Below, piece after piece: positions 1 through 11,952 of a DNA stretch of 64,000 bases; position 1 is the first letter of the stretch; every line of letters begins with the position of its first letter. The position numbers and the translations under genes were made by a program. The notes below the pieces were generated by a model, which saw only the letters and a list, made by a program, of their open reading frames with translations, was not told the DNA's origin and did not search any database. Origin of the DNA: Ciona savignyi (Eukaryota > Chordata > Ascidiacea > Phlebobranchia > Cionidae); the NCBI GenBank assembly GCA_000149265.1, contig CH002504.1, positions 40,449 to 104,448 on the forward strand, written 5' to 3'.

Positions 1-1781
1 TAGTGTTTTTGGAAGTTTTATATGTTGCATCAAGGCAACACCAATAATTGCCATACAGATTTAACAGATGTTTTTGAAATTCAGTTTGGTAGACAAATAA
101 TAATGTCTGTTCACTATAATCTGTTGGTATTTTAACATCGCCATTTTTGGGGATATTGTTGTTGATAGATAACATCTATATTGTACAGGGTATTTTTTAT
201 ATATGGCCTGAAATAAACGCTATTATCAGCATGCTTCGCTTGGTACTTTTTATGTTTTGGTGATTCATTTTGGTATAAATTTCTTTTCGTTCCGGAAAAT
301 ATCGCCGGTTTTCAATATTTACAGATTTTCCTTCTGGGAAGGAACAGTGTGCTATCAGTTTGTACTTTTAATTTTAATATACGTCGCATTTCGTCGACGT
401 TTTTAATTCCTTCCATAACATAATTGTTAATCAGTTGTGCAATTCGTTTATCCATGGTCTGAGATATACCATCTTGCCCTCCCAATACGTGATTAGTGTG
501 GTTTTTCGCATTGGAATAGTTGAGAAATATAAGCACTTTTGCATCAATTACTTTATTCCAGGTATCAGCTGCAAGTTTTAAATCCAAAATTGCTTTGGTC
601 CTGCTGTTTTTAGTCGAATCAGCTGCAAGCTAAAAATCAAACCAAAATAAATTTTCCTTCGTGTTCATGAGTTATCTGCCTGATTACTGATTTGAGTGGG
701 GATGCCTTGCTAAGGATTCACAAGTAAACGGTTAGAGTATGTTGAACATATTCTTTAATCTCACCTTGAAATTAGGATAGTACATCCTTTGATGCATTGT
801 TATTCGGGCGTGACAGTCCAACTTTTTAGTAGGTTGATACATACATGCATGGCACGCATGACAGAAATAGCTTCTGTATGATCATCCTTTTCTTTCTAGT
901 GTAAAAATTTAATATTAGTCTAGCATAGTTGAAACCTCTGGCGGATCTAGAACAAAATAGTAGGAGTTTCGTGAACAAAGCAAGCACAACTTTTTGTCGT
1001 AAAAGGGGAAGTTCTGAACCCTGTAAAGACTACTGGGATCTGGCGTTGGTTAAAACATATAAGTACAGTACCATATTACAATGCAATGATTTATTTAATA
1101 ATATAGAAGATTAATTAGGTTATATTACCAACTCTCTTTCGGCTTTTTGTTTCAGTTTAAAAGCTTTATGTCTATCTGGTCCATGATGACACTGCAGAAC
1201 TTTTGATCCGCTAAGAGGATTGTATGGAACATATTCCTTGCAACTTCCATTTGAAAAATGGCTTGTCAACTCCCAACGTTCTAAACTTTTTTGGGAAATC
1301 TATAATGTCAAGATGTGTAAACTTCTAATTAACGCCTAGAACGAAAAAAAAAATATATATACCAGTTATGGGCATCATCATATTCAGAGGGGCACAAAAT
1401 TTAAAAATATTTAAAACCAGTAGTAAATTGGTGGCAGTTTATATGAGAGGTTAGTTAAAGCATCATCAAAGCGGCAGTCGTCCTTTAAATCCTAATGAAT
1501 ATAAACTTTTTGTCGTAGGGTACTTGCTTACTTCACCTTTATTTTGTTGCATCAATAAAACTAGAACAGCTATTTTAAAGAAATTAATTCTATTATAATG
1601 TCACCAAATAGAGATTTGGTCGCAATACCTTTATACAACTTACCTTCTTTTTGAAATTTGGTTGTCTGAACTGTTACAAATCTGTAGCAGTTTTCAGCTT
1701 CAAAAGAAGCAACCCAATGTAGTGCTTCTTCCAAATTATTAAAATGTAAAATTTCTTTAATATTATCCTCAGGACCTTTTT
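1..1781 (-). pseudogene. MULE-like / CARF-like transposon protein, 3' part off window
   Basis: Minus-strand pieces match the metazoan family of calcium-responsive-transcription-factor-like proteins that carry a MULE transposase core. An exon at 1644-1781 (donor GTAAGT) reads an LEEALHWVASFE segment. A block at about 1140-1330 contains GSKVLQCHHGPDR. The block at 312-587 contains IAQLINNYVMEGI and FLPRRKI. The frame is then broken by a stop, after which VYFRPY is visible. At the left edge YGNYWCCLDATYKTSKN corresponds to the family's first catalytic Asp (usual form LLDATYKTT). The order agrees with the family: N-terminal DNA-binding part, helical middle, RPY motif, transposase core. A further candidate 5' exon lies near 2160-2250 (acidic, LEDSLDSEDDF). 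At least one stop and several frame changes make it a pseudogene. It could be an active host CARF-like gene only if the stops are assembly errors, which I think unlikely. Confidence 0.6.
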
Positions 1782-2969
1782 CTTAATAGGAAATAAAAAA
1801 TTAATTTAAACATTTGACATACAAAAAAAACAACTTATGGGTACTATATAGAAAAATGCTACTACAATATGATCTGACGATTGCCCATGTGTTAATTCCC
1901 TTGGTTTTCCAATTCACAGGGATAAACATGAATATATTTTCTATCCTATCCTATTATACACTATTTGTGTGAAAACTAACTCTAAGCTTTAACGATAATC
2001 TCAACCCGCAACACTCTAACCCCAACCTTAACACTAATCCTAACCTAACTAGTCAACCACTGGGTCGTTGTACATTGCACCAGTATCGATATATTACCGG
2101 TACTTAATCTGTGAATAACAGTTTACTAACTGCTGCCTTTATATTCATCATACCGCATATTGTTTTTCTAGATTTTCTGGATCTTGAACAAGGAGGTGCG
2201 GTTTGAAAATCATCTTCACTATCTAAACTGTCTTCCAACTTGACAACAACTGAAGACTAAAATAAAACCCACTGTTAACAAAACATTCTGTTTGATTAGG
2301 TCTATGCTGTATGCTAACTGAATAGGCTAGTAGGCTATTGACCTATCCGGGTTGCGCGCGCAGCCCATGACAACATCTAATGGCTGGGAAAAGTTCATAT
2401 TTTCGGCTAAAATTGACAAAACTATTATTTTTATTGAAATTAAAACGTTTTCCAACATATACCTAACGGTATACGGTATGTGCCGTCATATAAAGTAAAA
2501 ACAAAGCTTTTTTGTGCAGATAACGGCAATTAAAGCTGTTTAATGCACGGTATAGCCTAAATCTTTATATACCGACAAACCTTACGACTGAAAGAATATG
2601 GCATAAGGTGTTTCCTTGTTAGTAATTTGGTAGCAAACTAACTATAATATTGTGTTTTCTGTAGAATTTAACCGTAATTAATATATTGTCTATGATTTAT
2701 ATCTATATTGACAGTCTTGACTCTTGGCGTGTGTGCACTGAAGAGTTACAGGAAAAGCTGGCATTGTGTGTTGTGTTCAACTGTCCCTGTTGGCTTGCAG
2801 GTGATGTGTGGGTTACTGACTGACCCCTTTCAGTGGCTCTAGCTTGAATAAACACTCTTTTCTGGTGGAAAAGATAGCATGAAAAACAGAAAAAAAGCTT
2901 GGATGCACCCGAATCAATTTGTAAGTTGATGGGGTACAACATGCTTTATATACATAGCAATGGTGAGCA
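1782..2969. other. Stretch without a supported gene
   Basis: Mostly AT-rich non-coding sequence. Apart from a possible short acidic exon on the minus strand near 2160-2250, which may belong to the gene on its left, I see no open frame with recognisable protein content, and no clear repeat ends. The open frame at 2703-2942 on the minus strand has no recognisable motif. Confidence 0.5.
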
Positions 2970-3660
2970 AGGTCCCTATAAAATTCTCACTACACAAGTT
3001 TGGCCATTACAAAGATTAAACAATAAACCCCATTCTTCCTGGATTGCACTGAACTAAGAGGATGCTTCAGTGATCTTTGCCTAAACTAGCACTACACCTG
3101 CGTGACAGCTATGAGCAATTCTTGTTCCCATGTTGGAGCATTTTTATTTAAAATTGAGCAGCTGTACATCTCGGGTATGCAACAAGAGACCACAAGCATG
3201 CAAGTGAAATAATGGTTTAGTAGAAATTTCATTACCGGTGTCTTAAATACAAATGAGTCCAATACTTTGAACAATAAATGCATGCCGAATACCCATAACA
3301 AATTTGTTCTTTGTGAAACCGGTCTGTAAATATTGGAAATTTTGATGCCACACAAGATAGTTTATTTCACTGCGAGTGCCATTACAAAAAAATTGAAATT
3401 TAATTGTCTTTACATGGTACACAGAATCACTGGATGTAGCATTAATGAATGCAGCACAATTTCTGTATCAACCAGGAAAAAGAATTGAAAAAATCATTCT
3501 TATTATACATAGATTTAAATATAGATGTACATTTGAAAATTGAAGGCTTGTGGTTTTGTTGTCTGGACACAGGGGTTTCATATTCTGTTGTGGGCGTGTA
3601 AATAAAGACTGGTGGAACATATTCGGGGCGGATTTTAACAATTGTTGGCTGACCTGAATA
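2970..3660 (+). pseudogene. YqaJ/SWIM transposon gene remnant, copy 1
   Basis: Plus-strand frames read GEQGPYKILTTQVWPLQRLN, then SSWIALN, then NSCSHVGAFLFKIEQL near 3115-3165. The last piece is the CxH half of a SWIM zinc finger and what follows it. A piece near 3545 reads KLKACGFVVWT, which matches the C-terminal strand of a YqaJ-type nuclease. The same blocks occur in the same order in the minus-strand copy at 10.3-11.7 kb, where the finger is complete. The distance from SWIM to the nuclease C-terminus is about 0.35 kb here against about 0.85 kb in the other copy, so the catalytic middle is deleted. Several stops and frame changes interrupt it. Such YqaJ plus SWIM proteins are known as accessory proteins of metazoan DNA transposons. 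The assignment rests on motif order and on the internal homology between the two copies. Confidence 0.6.
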
Positions 3661-5203
3661 AAATAAAATTTGTATAAATGCCATACCCCCTTTCTCTACC
3701 TGCAGTAATATTACTGTGTTACTAAAAAAAGTCTACTTTCCAAATATCAGTACTTCACTGATATATTTGGAGTCTTTATCTCACTCTAATTAATTAACGG
3801 TACATTACCGGTACTTAATTTCCTACATTACTTGGGTCTTTTTACTGTTTGGGGACAATAAAGAACCATTCTTGTCTTTCCTCTTACAAGCTACAATCCA
3901 CCTTTCTCTCCTCTCTGGGTTGTTGTTGGGAAAACAGAAAACCATACTTTGGCACTAGTCATTCTATTGTGGTTTGTACAACCAAATGCAGAACACCCGA
4001 GCTGCATAATGTAAGAATATTTGCTTGCAGGAACAGTTTATACTAGTTTATAACACCTTATCAGCCCACTGGTAGCCTATGCTGAGTCTGAAATGTTAAC
4101 CAGTTATTTTGATGTTATGGCGATTTTAATGACTGATTTAGACCTAGCTGTCATAAAATGAAAAGGTCATGTGTTTCTGTTTAGCCGTAAGGGCTGGTTT
4201 TAACCCTATGTAAAATTGAAAAATTTTGCCAGATGACGAGTTTTATCTAACCACTATCTAACGTTTTGCCGTATTTTCCGTTTTTTTTTTATAAAATACT
4301 TTTTTCTAAATCTACCTAACTACGTTGTTAATCTACCATTTCAAGGAAAATGTGTTACACACCTCGCAACTGCGTTTTAAATAACTTACAATAGCACCTG
4401 CAGCCACTTTACAATGGTAAAGGTAGGCCATTTAGGGTTTGTTTTCACTGCAGCTGAGCTGAATTCGCTATAGCGAAATTGCGATGACGCTAACCCGGAT
4501 AGGTGAATTGCGTAAGCCAAATTTACTAACATATACCACAGGCCTAGCTGTAACACTAAAGTAAACATTTTTGGTATTTCTCCCTACGAACTAAAGTAAC
4601 CGTACACAGGCCTATGCTATGATTTACGGTATATAAATGTACTCACAGAGACATCCTTTATTCGCAATCTATTGAACGAAGGTCAATCAAATATTTTAAA
4701 TGTTTTCCTGTAAAACAAAAGTAGTGAGAAAGGTTATAAAATGAAACCAACGCCATTGCTCAACTTAGCAGACGACGTGGTCGGTGGACTGCAAAAAAAC
4801 CTTTTTTTCTTTTTGTCGTTCCGCATGAACACTCTATCCTAGGAATTCCTCGATGCCATGCAGCTTCTACCAAAAGAAAACGTCCCAATTCTAAATAGAG
4901 TTTTCAGGCATGTTATATGTTATTATTGGTATTATGGTGGCCTTATTAGTAGTGCACAGTGACCTAATGAGTAAAATGTAAACTTTATATTTGGAAGGAA
5001 CCTGGCTGGTTGCTATATATATATAACATTTTAGTATTAGTAGCATACTATATATATCGTTTAAAACTAAAGATACTTTAATTAATAGCTTGGAAACACT
5101 AACCTGACTGGGCATAAAGTATTATTTTTGACTAGTGCAATTTTTAACAGGAGAGAACAGGCTCATTCTAAATAACTGTAATGAATTGAGATTTTTATTT
5201 TAG
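3661..5203. other. Stretch without a supported gene
   Basis: AT-rich sequence with short random open frames only. It may hold introns of the gene whose last exon is at 5204-5413, but I could not identify upstream exons with matching phase. Confidence 0.4.
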
Positions 5204-5413
5204 AAGGAACTGTTGAAATGTTTTAAAGAAAATCAAGAAAAGGTAGCTTTACTAGCTGAACCTATTGCAGAAGATCGGTTCGATGGGTTTATTGCAGCAG
5301 AACTAAGGGAAAAAGAACCACATCAAGTTAAGCTGTATATGGAACAACTGACGAAAGTTATTTTTACGGATGTTTCGCATTTTTCCACTGTCGAAGTTGT
5401 TTCAAACATATGA
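5204..5413 (+). CDS. Orphan terminal exon, BESS-like C-terminus
   Basis: An open exon begins after a good acceptor (polypyrimidine then TTTTAG) and runs 69 codons to a TGA at 5411. It is followed at once by AATAAA at 5421, so it looks like a genuine last exon. The reading frame contains DRFDGFIAAELREKEPHQ and then MEQLTKVIF. That pattern resembles the C-terminal BESS-type helices of MADF/Myb-like proteins that accompany PIF/Harbinger transposases (D.F..FIA.EL....). Upstream exons were not found, so the gene may be truncated or use distant exons. The family call is inference; the exon itself is well supported by its borders. It could equally be a host MADF-BESS regulator. Confidence 0.45.
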   Translation, partial: KELLKCFKENQEKVALLAEPIAEDRFDGFIAAELREKEPHQVKLYMEQLTKVIFTDVSHFSTVEVVSNI

Positions 5414-5506
5414 ACTTTTTAATAAACCTGTGCTTCGAGTTTATTTTATTTATTACAAAAAATGATATTAATTGGTTTAGACCACAATAGTTATTACAGT
5501 CTATAC

Positions 5507-6548
5507 CAGGCATGGGCAACCCCTGGCACGCGTGCCCAACTTGGCACGCGAGCTGGTATTTCTGGCACGCTAGTTCAAGGAAATTAGATTCTTTTCTCTT
5601 AAAGATAATAACTTAAAAGTTGTATTATTTGAGCTTTGGCCACGTGCATAAAATGTTTATTACCGTAAGTTGTGAAGATTTGATTATTTATTACCGTGGT
5701 ATTGTTACTCAACAATCACCAAAGAGTACAACAATCCGCTTGCAAATTTCGCAACCTGCTGCCACAGACGAATCGGACGTGAGAGAAATTTGTACGTTTG
5801 TGCAGCCAACCGGATGTAGTTAACATCAGTTACCCTTAGCATCCTAATTTACTTTTGTTAGCAATTTGAGATACAAAGTGTTATAAGGATAAACATGATG
5901 TAGATGTACCGGTAAGGTCATTCGGTATCAGAAAAGGTCATAAATGCATATTTCGACAAAAAAAGACCGGTAACTTACTTCACATAAGCTCATCGTTACG
6001 TTTATCAAATTGCGTTAATAAGAGTAAAAATTCATCGTTGAACACACTTTTTCACCTGCCTAAGGTTTGCTCTATCAGTAATAGTACAGCGCTTGCTTAT
6101 TTTGCAGTAAAGATAAAAATTAAAAGTCATTACTGTAAAACAGCGGTTCTCAAACTGGGGTCCGCGGTCTTTTGGGGACCGCAAGACAATTTTCTGGACC
6201 GCTAAGCACCTTCCAAAAAATTTAAACCACGCTTGTGAAAAAAAACTGTGTAAAATTAAGTTTTTACGCAAATTTTCTTCCAATCAACTTAACAAACAAT
6301 TTGTCATGAACGCTTACAGGCTATAGGCATTTATGACATCACAAGAAGCTATTTGATGTCACATTAGTGCAATTTAAAAGTACAGAACTCCTACTATAGT
6401 AGGAAATAGTACAACTCCTATTATAGTAGGAGTAAACATTCAAAAACAGAAATATGTTCTCACGAATTGTTAGTTGGCACGCGGAAGGATTTTTCCTTTA
6501 ATTTTAGCCGATTTTGGCACCCAGGCCGAGAAAGGTTGCCCACCCCTG
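5507..6548 (+). mobile_element. Non-autonomous hAT element, copy 1, with 8-bp target duplication
   Basis: The element begins CAGGCATGGGCAACCCCTGG and ends GGTTGCCCACCCCTG. It is flanked by the identical 8-mer GTCTATAC at 5499-5506 and 6549-6556. Terminal CAGG..CCTG plus an 8-bp duplication is the hAT signature. It is 1042 bp long and encodes no transposase. Other copies lie at 11.95-12.50 kb and 62.55-63.50 kb, both in the opposite orientation. A short segment near 5620-5823 is open in this copy and still partly open in the copy near 63.2-63.4 kb; I read it as a relic of the parent element. A different hAT end is embedded at 6141. Confidence 0.9.
6141..6206 (+). mobile_element. Lone hAT-type terminus nested in copy 1
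   Basis: The sequence starting CAGCGGTTCTCAAACTGGGG is a typical hAT/Charlie-like terminal repeat, and it continues with an imperfect palindrome GGTCCGCGG..GGACCGC. It lies inside the larger non-autonomous element, and the other two copies of that element lack it, so it is a later insertion. I could not find its second end. Confidence 0.5.
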
Positions 6549-6556
6549 GTCTATAC

Positions 6557-8640
6557 CCTATAATGTTCCAATTTGAAAGCTGTTGAGATGTGTTAATTAT
6601 TTGATATTACTTTGAATCAAGGCAACTTATGTTAAGTGTGTTAAACAAAAACAATAGTGCAAAGGCGAGCAAGTATGGATTGAACTGTGATCACCACAAC
6701 CTTTTTTGCCCATTGATATTAGGACTGGTTGTCTCTAAAAGTAAAATAAAATAGTAGTGATGTTTTTTTAAGTAGTGGAATAAAGTAGTTACTAATTTTG
6801 CAATCAAATGAACGGGTTAATAATAATAGCTTTAAAAAAATTTGTTGAATTTTTGATCGCTGTCGCATCGCTTACATCATGGGGATTCCCCAGTCGTTGA
6901 CGCGTCGCGCTGCAGTGGGCATCAGCCTTAAGTCACCCATACAAATCTTTGCTCCCAAGATTTGTTATACATACCGCCGCTGTCGTAACTTCCCTTTCAT
7001 TTACTATACACATTCTCTTTCAAGGCTATAAGCGTTGGTAGCAAGGGCTCTATTAAGAAAAATAAGCCTATTTTCCCAATCCGACTGCACTTGTATGTTT
7101 TTAAATTAATAAATAATATCAACTGTCTCATTCCCAATTCACAAAGCCATTTGGGTAAGTAAATTAAATAGTTTATTTTGCACTTGATTTTGGCTGTAAG
7201 GCGAATTTTCCGTCTGGCAACCCTGGACGTGATTTGAACGCGCAACTTTCTCGAGAATGGTGTGTGTTCTCCAAGCTTGATTTTAGGAAGATACCGACCG
7301 CTGCTCTTTTTTATCTTCTGCCGATTTCTATCGTACTGAAATTGAATTGGTATATGACCATAGAACGAAGAGGCCTTAAAACATATTGATGTATGTTTAT
7401 CACCTGTAACGCGTCGTAGTGTTTTACCACCAGCCAGTGCAAGGTGTTCTTTGACGTTACTTTTAAGATGGTGAAAGGCACTTCCCCCTTCTAACAGCAA
7501 CGTAAACCGTCTTTGGGGTTAAAAAAGCCCGTTGAAATACACATAAAACAAGTAAAACATAAATTTCAGAATAAAAATTAAATACGTATAATTATTTACC
7601 CTCCCAGTCCTTTTTTTGCAACTTTAACCCGGGTTCGGTTGAGATCTGTATTTCTTAACAGCAAGCCACACTCTATACCAAGTTTCGCATCAAATGATCG
7701 ATGCAATACCATAACCTGCGTTACCAGGAAAAATGAAAGGTGGTTGGTTGGTTGGTTGCACACCTTCATTCACTAAATCAATCAGATTTTTAATTTTCTT
7801 CCATTGTTATAATATTTATGATATTGCTTTGCCATCAACGGAAGATAGTAGAATTGCCGTCGCTGGTTTCGTCTGGGGCCTTTATGTTAAATTTGTGTAA
7901 TGAAACTTCTGTTGTCGGATTGCTGCCTTGTACTATTGCCATCGTTGTTTGGAGTTGGGGAGTGTCAGGACTCCCCTTCTACCACAGAAGAAACACGCCC
8001 AATTAGCACTGACTGTGAGGTGACCTTGATTGAATATCACCCCTGCGTGATTTGGAGTGATGTTTTTTTTTGGAAGGGGGAGGGCGAAAAATGTGCACTT
8101 GTAAAATTTGGTCTCAAAAAGTTATTTTAAAGTTGGCAAAGCTAAATTTTAAACTGCAAGTCTGAGAGCTTATGATTTGTAAAATAGTCTTTACAGCAAA
8201 AAAATATTCACTGTCAATATATTATTACATTTTGGTAAAAAAACAGTGGAATCTCTGCATCAGACAGTCTGGTCAAAGTGAATAAGGGTTAGAAATGTTA
8301 AATAAAATAAATCACCTGCGTTTTCGATGGTAAAGAAGAAATAATTTCACCATCACACCTTGCATGGTTTAAGGTCAGCATTATATTGTCATTTTCATAA
8401 AAGGCGAAATTGGCAACTTGCTGAAATGGTTGGTTTTCTGATCTAATACGGGATTTTAACAAACCAAGGTAACTAACTATCAAATGGAAAAGCAGAAATG
8501 TTTTCAAGTGACCCAAACCTCTTGTTGTAATCTATGGACATTATAAATCATGAAATAAAGTCCCGCAACAAACTTGAAACAAGATTTAAGGATTCCTGTG
8601 AATCATCAGACTCCTAGCAGTTCCAAATTTCAAGAAATGT
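6557..8640. other. Stretch without a supported gene
   Basis: A 167-codon open frame on the minus strand at 6997-7500 has no recognisable domain and contains a tRNA-like stretch in its middle, so I do not call it a gene. The open stretch at about 8319-8447 on the minus strand has an acceptor-like start and a CAG|GTGATT donor-like end. It lies downstream of the stop of the neighbouring three-exon gene and remains unexplained. A (TTGG)n run occurs near 7741. Confidence 0.4.
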
Positions 8641-9462
8641 TTACATGACGTAATTTCTGTGTCGCAGTTCAGTTGCTTTCCAATATAACAGATGGGGGAC
8701 ATCGAACGCATTTTGTGGATAAATAAATTCGCAAGGAATGTGTTGTTTCAATTTAACTGGATGCTTCTTGGAGACATCTTGACGTGATTTTGCTTTTTGC
8801 AGTCGCCGCATGACTCCAAGCTCCTATAAAACATAAATCTTGCAAAAAATACCTACCCTAATGAATTTCACAACTGCACAGGAGAAGTTGTCCTTGTTGT
8901 TTAGATTTAATGGCGAAAGTAGTTTTTGTAGTGCAGTAAGAGCACGGATAAAAACTGAAAAAGATGGGTTAAAACAAGACTTTTATAGTCTATATGTCAG
9001 CTGTTACAGTTAACACTAAAAAAATATGTAAAAACACAGTGTTAGTCTGCAAATGCTTCGGTGTCTCAGTGTAGTCCTTGATAATCCAATGACAATTGTT
9101 ACTTGGGGTGCCTTACCATTCATTCTTAATGTTATTATTGCAGAATTCCATTCCAGCTTTAAATTTCTTCCCTGCCACCTTAATAATTGTTTCCAACCAA
9201 CTTCTTTTGTAAATACGTCATCAAAAGATTTGGAGTTTGGATAAATAAGCTTAAAATCTTTAAAAAAATTAAGAAAAGTGTACTCTTGCCTATTATTCCC
9301 CATCATTAAAATGTACAAATCTTGGGTATGGATGTGATTAAGGGGGGTTGGTTGATAAGCGAAAATTTGTTGACGACGGGTAAGCTGAAGTTTCTCTTCC
9401 CATGTAAAGTTTAATTTGTTTGTTGTTGGTTTGGTTTCTTTGGTACATTTCGTTTTAGCCAT
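8641..9462 (-). CDS. Unrecognised three-exon gene, 208 residues
   Basis: Three minus-strand exons join in frame at all borders. Exon 1 is 9462-9117 (ATG, MAKTKCTKETKP..., donor AATG|GTAAGG, phase 1). Exon 2 is 8954-8857 (acceptor TTTTTCAG, donor AGG|GTAGGT, phase 0). Exon 3 is 8823-8641 (acceptor TTTTATAG, stop TAA). The total is 627 bases, or 208 residues. The product is basic and hydrophilic, with no signal peptide or membrane segment. Tryptophan- and aromatic-rich stretches such as GWKQLLRWQGRNLKLEWNS and CEFIYPQNAFDVPHLLYWK look like a folded, conserved protein. I do not recognise the family. It has no transposase motif and no flanking terminal repeats, and unlike its neighbours it needs no frameshift to be read, so it is the best host-gene candidate here. 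Intron 2 would be only 33 bases (8824-8856); reading through it meets an in-frame TAG at its end. Upstream exons could have been missed. Confidence 0.6.
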
Positions 9463-10264
9463 TAGATCTCTAATGACGGACAAATAGAATAATGTGAGCA
9501 CAAATCAAGTTTCTTTCTGTGGAAGTAAAAACATGTCAGCACGAGCACATACGCATTAAGTAGCTTGTCAAAATTTCGCCCTGGTGAAGCACAGATGCTA
9601 ACCTCTGTAGCGGCTGCTTACTGAATATATTAACTAATTATTACTTATATTTTAACACGGTAGACGGTTAGCGGTTTTACTTTATTATTAAATTGTTTGA
9701 CTCTAAGCATAACCGGCTACGTAGTTTTATATATGGGGACGGGCTGTAGGGTACGTTAAGCGTATTCCCGCCCTCGAGAGCACCAGAACCCTAGGCTATA
9801 CAGACTGTGGATTTGGAAACACAGTGCTGTATGAGCCTAGACATCTCTGTCTGTGTTTTTCTCTGATGTAATGAGGTCCTTTATATGTGATTTTGGCACA
9901 AGGAAAAAATGGGACGAAGAATATCTAAAACACACTTAATAATTTAGAAGTTTTCTCGGTCGCGTTAATTGCCTCGTGAATTTAGACAACAAACAGTTCG
10001 TCGTCCTTTAGCGATTTCTTTGTTTCTTGAAATTTTTCTTGGAATGATGTCGCAAGCAGCCAATTATGTCGGTACGACACCTCCATTCTCTTCTGCATTG
10101 AATTGAGTCACATCCAAATCCAGTTCTTCGTAGCATCATATGCAATACAGTTTTGCAGGATCATCAGAATTGGAAACAACAGCAGTATTTGTGGTACCAT
10201 CACATCGATTTTCAAGATTACGGAAAAGCAGTTCAGGCACAAGATGTTTAGCATAAAAACTTCT
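9463..10264. other. Stretch without a supported gene
   Basis: No domain or repeat end recognised. It may contain the promoter and 5' leader of the minus-strand gene to its left and the 3' tail of the YqaJ/SWIM remnant to its right. Confidence 0.4.
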
Positions 10265-11702
10265 CCAACACATCTAAACTGGTCAGTACGAACTTTTTAT
10301 TGGAGCTTACCGTGACAATATGAAACAAACCACTGTGGCGTCCAGACAACAAAGTCACAAGCCTTCAATTTACCAACATACATTTGTATTTGAATCTTTG
10401 TGCTGTATCAGTGCTTCTTCATCCAGTGATTTTGTATACCGTAATGAATGGGTACGGACACTTTACTTCCAACAACTTTTTGATGTTATGGTACTCGCAT
10501 TGAAATAAACCATCTGGTGTGGCACCAAGATAAGACTTTCCCATATTTGTACATATATACAAACAAGTTTGATTAAGCATAAAATTGTTATGAATATTCT
10601 GCATACGTTTATTGTAAGCTTGAAAAGCATTCGACTCATTTTGAATTTCCCATCGTTGGCGCAAACTCTTTCTCGACAGATATGCTTAATTAGAGAGACA
10701 GGTGGTAAAGCTGGAGAAGTGTGGATAGCAGCATGACAATTGGAGGCGGTTAGTCGTCCGTCCAATGCGTTCGTTGTTCTTTCCATATTAATGAATTTCT
10801 TTGCTGATGTGTCTGACTTTCCACTTAATTTGCAGTTTCCTCATTGATGTTTGTTTATATTCCGAATTGTTTTTATAGCCAAACTATTTAACTCCTCTAA
10901 ATTTAGTGAATAATGTTGCACATGGTATAATAATCTTAATACGTGGTGGTGGAACAAAATTTGGCTTGAAATCATTTGCATATGCATCATTTGTTGACAA
11001 AACAAGAGGCTTGATGGATAATTAGGCTTTTCACTTAAAAGTTGCTCTTGCTCTGTTGGAGTAGAAATAATACTAGCAGAGCTGGCGATCACGTTTTTTG
11101 AAAGACTGAAAACTGCACTTTCTGAACTGAAATTTATTTGAGACACTGACTGGTAATGGGTTGATTTTTTCTACAAAATCATTATTCCACCTGCATGCTT
11201 GCTTGCTTGGTTGTGCCCAGGGGTGTGTTCAAGACGAACAGCTGCCTCACTTTTAAAGAGCAAGGCTCCATCCAACATGGGAACAAGATTCACCAGCCAT
11301 GCAGTTGCAGTGGGCAACCATCACTGAAGCATTCTTTCGGTTCAGTGCAATCTAAGGAGAATGGGGTTCATCATTCAATCTCTGTGATGGCCGAACTTGT
11401 GGTGTGAGGATTGCACAGGGACCTTGCTCACCACTGCTGTTAAAATAAAGCTTGCTTTGCACCCAACCACTCACAAATTGATTGTGTGCCTCCAAAACTT
11501 TTTCGGTTTTTCATGGACTCTCGATATTCATACACATATCTGGCCATTCAAGCTGGGGCCACTGTAGAGGATCATTAGAAAAAATATCTCCTGGAAGCTG
11601 ATAAGGAGGACACTTGGAAATATAATGCCAGCTTTTTCTTGTACCTCCCAGTGCACATACGTCAAGGCTATTATTAGTATAGTTATTATAAACTTTGAAC
11701 AT
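10265..11702 (-). pseudogene. YqaJ/SWIM transposon gene remnant, copy 2
   Basis: On the minus strand the blocks run as follows. Near 11700-11511 is VCALGGTRKSWHYISKCPPY. Then comes GEQGPCAILTPQV..SQRLNDEPHS. Near 11310 is CNCMAGESCSH, a complete SWIM zinc finger of form CxCx5CxH, followed by ALLFKSEAAVRL. A low-complexity linker follows. Near 10664-10435 is the YqaJ-like nuclease core with LGATPDGL and LLEVKCPYPF. Last is KLKACDFVVWT near 10350. In YqaJ/lambda-exonuclease folds the PDG and (E/D)xK residues bind the metal, and here PDG and EVK are both still present. Successive blocks are in different frames and at least two stops intervene, so the gene is dead. ISL2EU-type transposons are known to carry a YqaJ partner, and a matching DDE fragment occurs at 54.5 kb. 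I infer that this is such an accessory gene. Confidence 0.7.
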
Positions 11703-11952
11703 TTTTTCAACTGCCGTAAGAATTAAATTTCACAGAAAACATAGTATTAGACTTATAGGTAGAGGTATGCTACTAAATTACTAAACACAGCTTGTGCCAT
11801 ATTATTGCATTTGTTATTAAAGCTCGTAGTAGGCCAGAGAAGCCACGTTAAACAGCCTAAATTGCCGCTCGCAGCACACCATAAATGCTTGATTTTTGTT
11901 ACCTTATTTGACATGTTGGAAAAAAATTTACAGACTTTTAATTTTTACCTTT
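11703..11952. other. Intergenic stretch between two transposon remnants
   Basis: No coding content recognised; it connects the YqaJ/SWIM remnant to the truncated hAT copy. Confidence 0.4.

Noticed and set aside
6997..7500. 167-codon open frame on the minus strand with a tRNA-like segment (GCGTTCAAATCACG) in it
   Set aside because: No protein domain recognised. The T-arm would not pair properly and no complete cloverleaf with anticodon arm and acceptor stem can be drawn, so I call neither a gene nor a tRNA.
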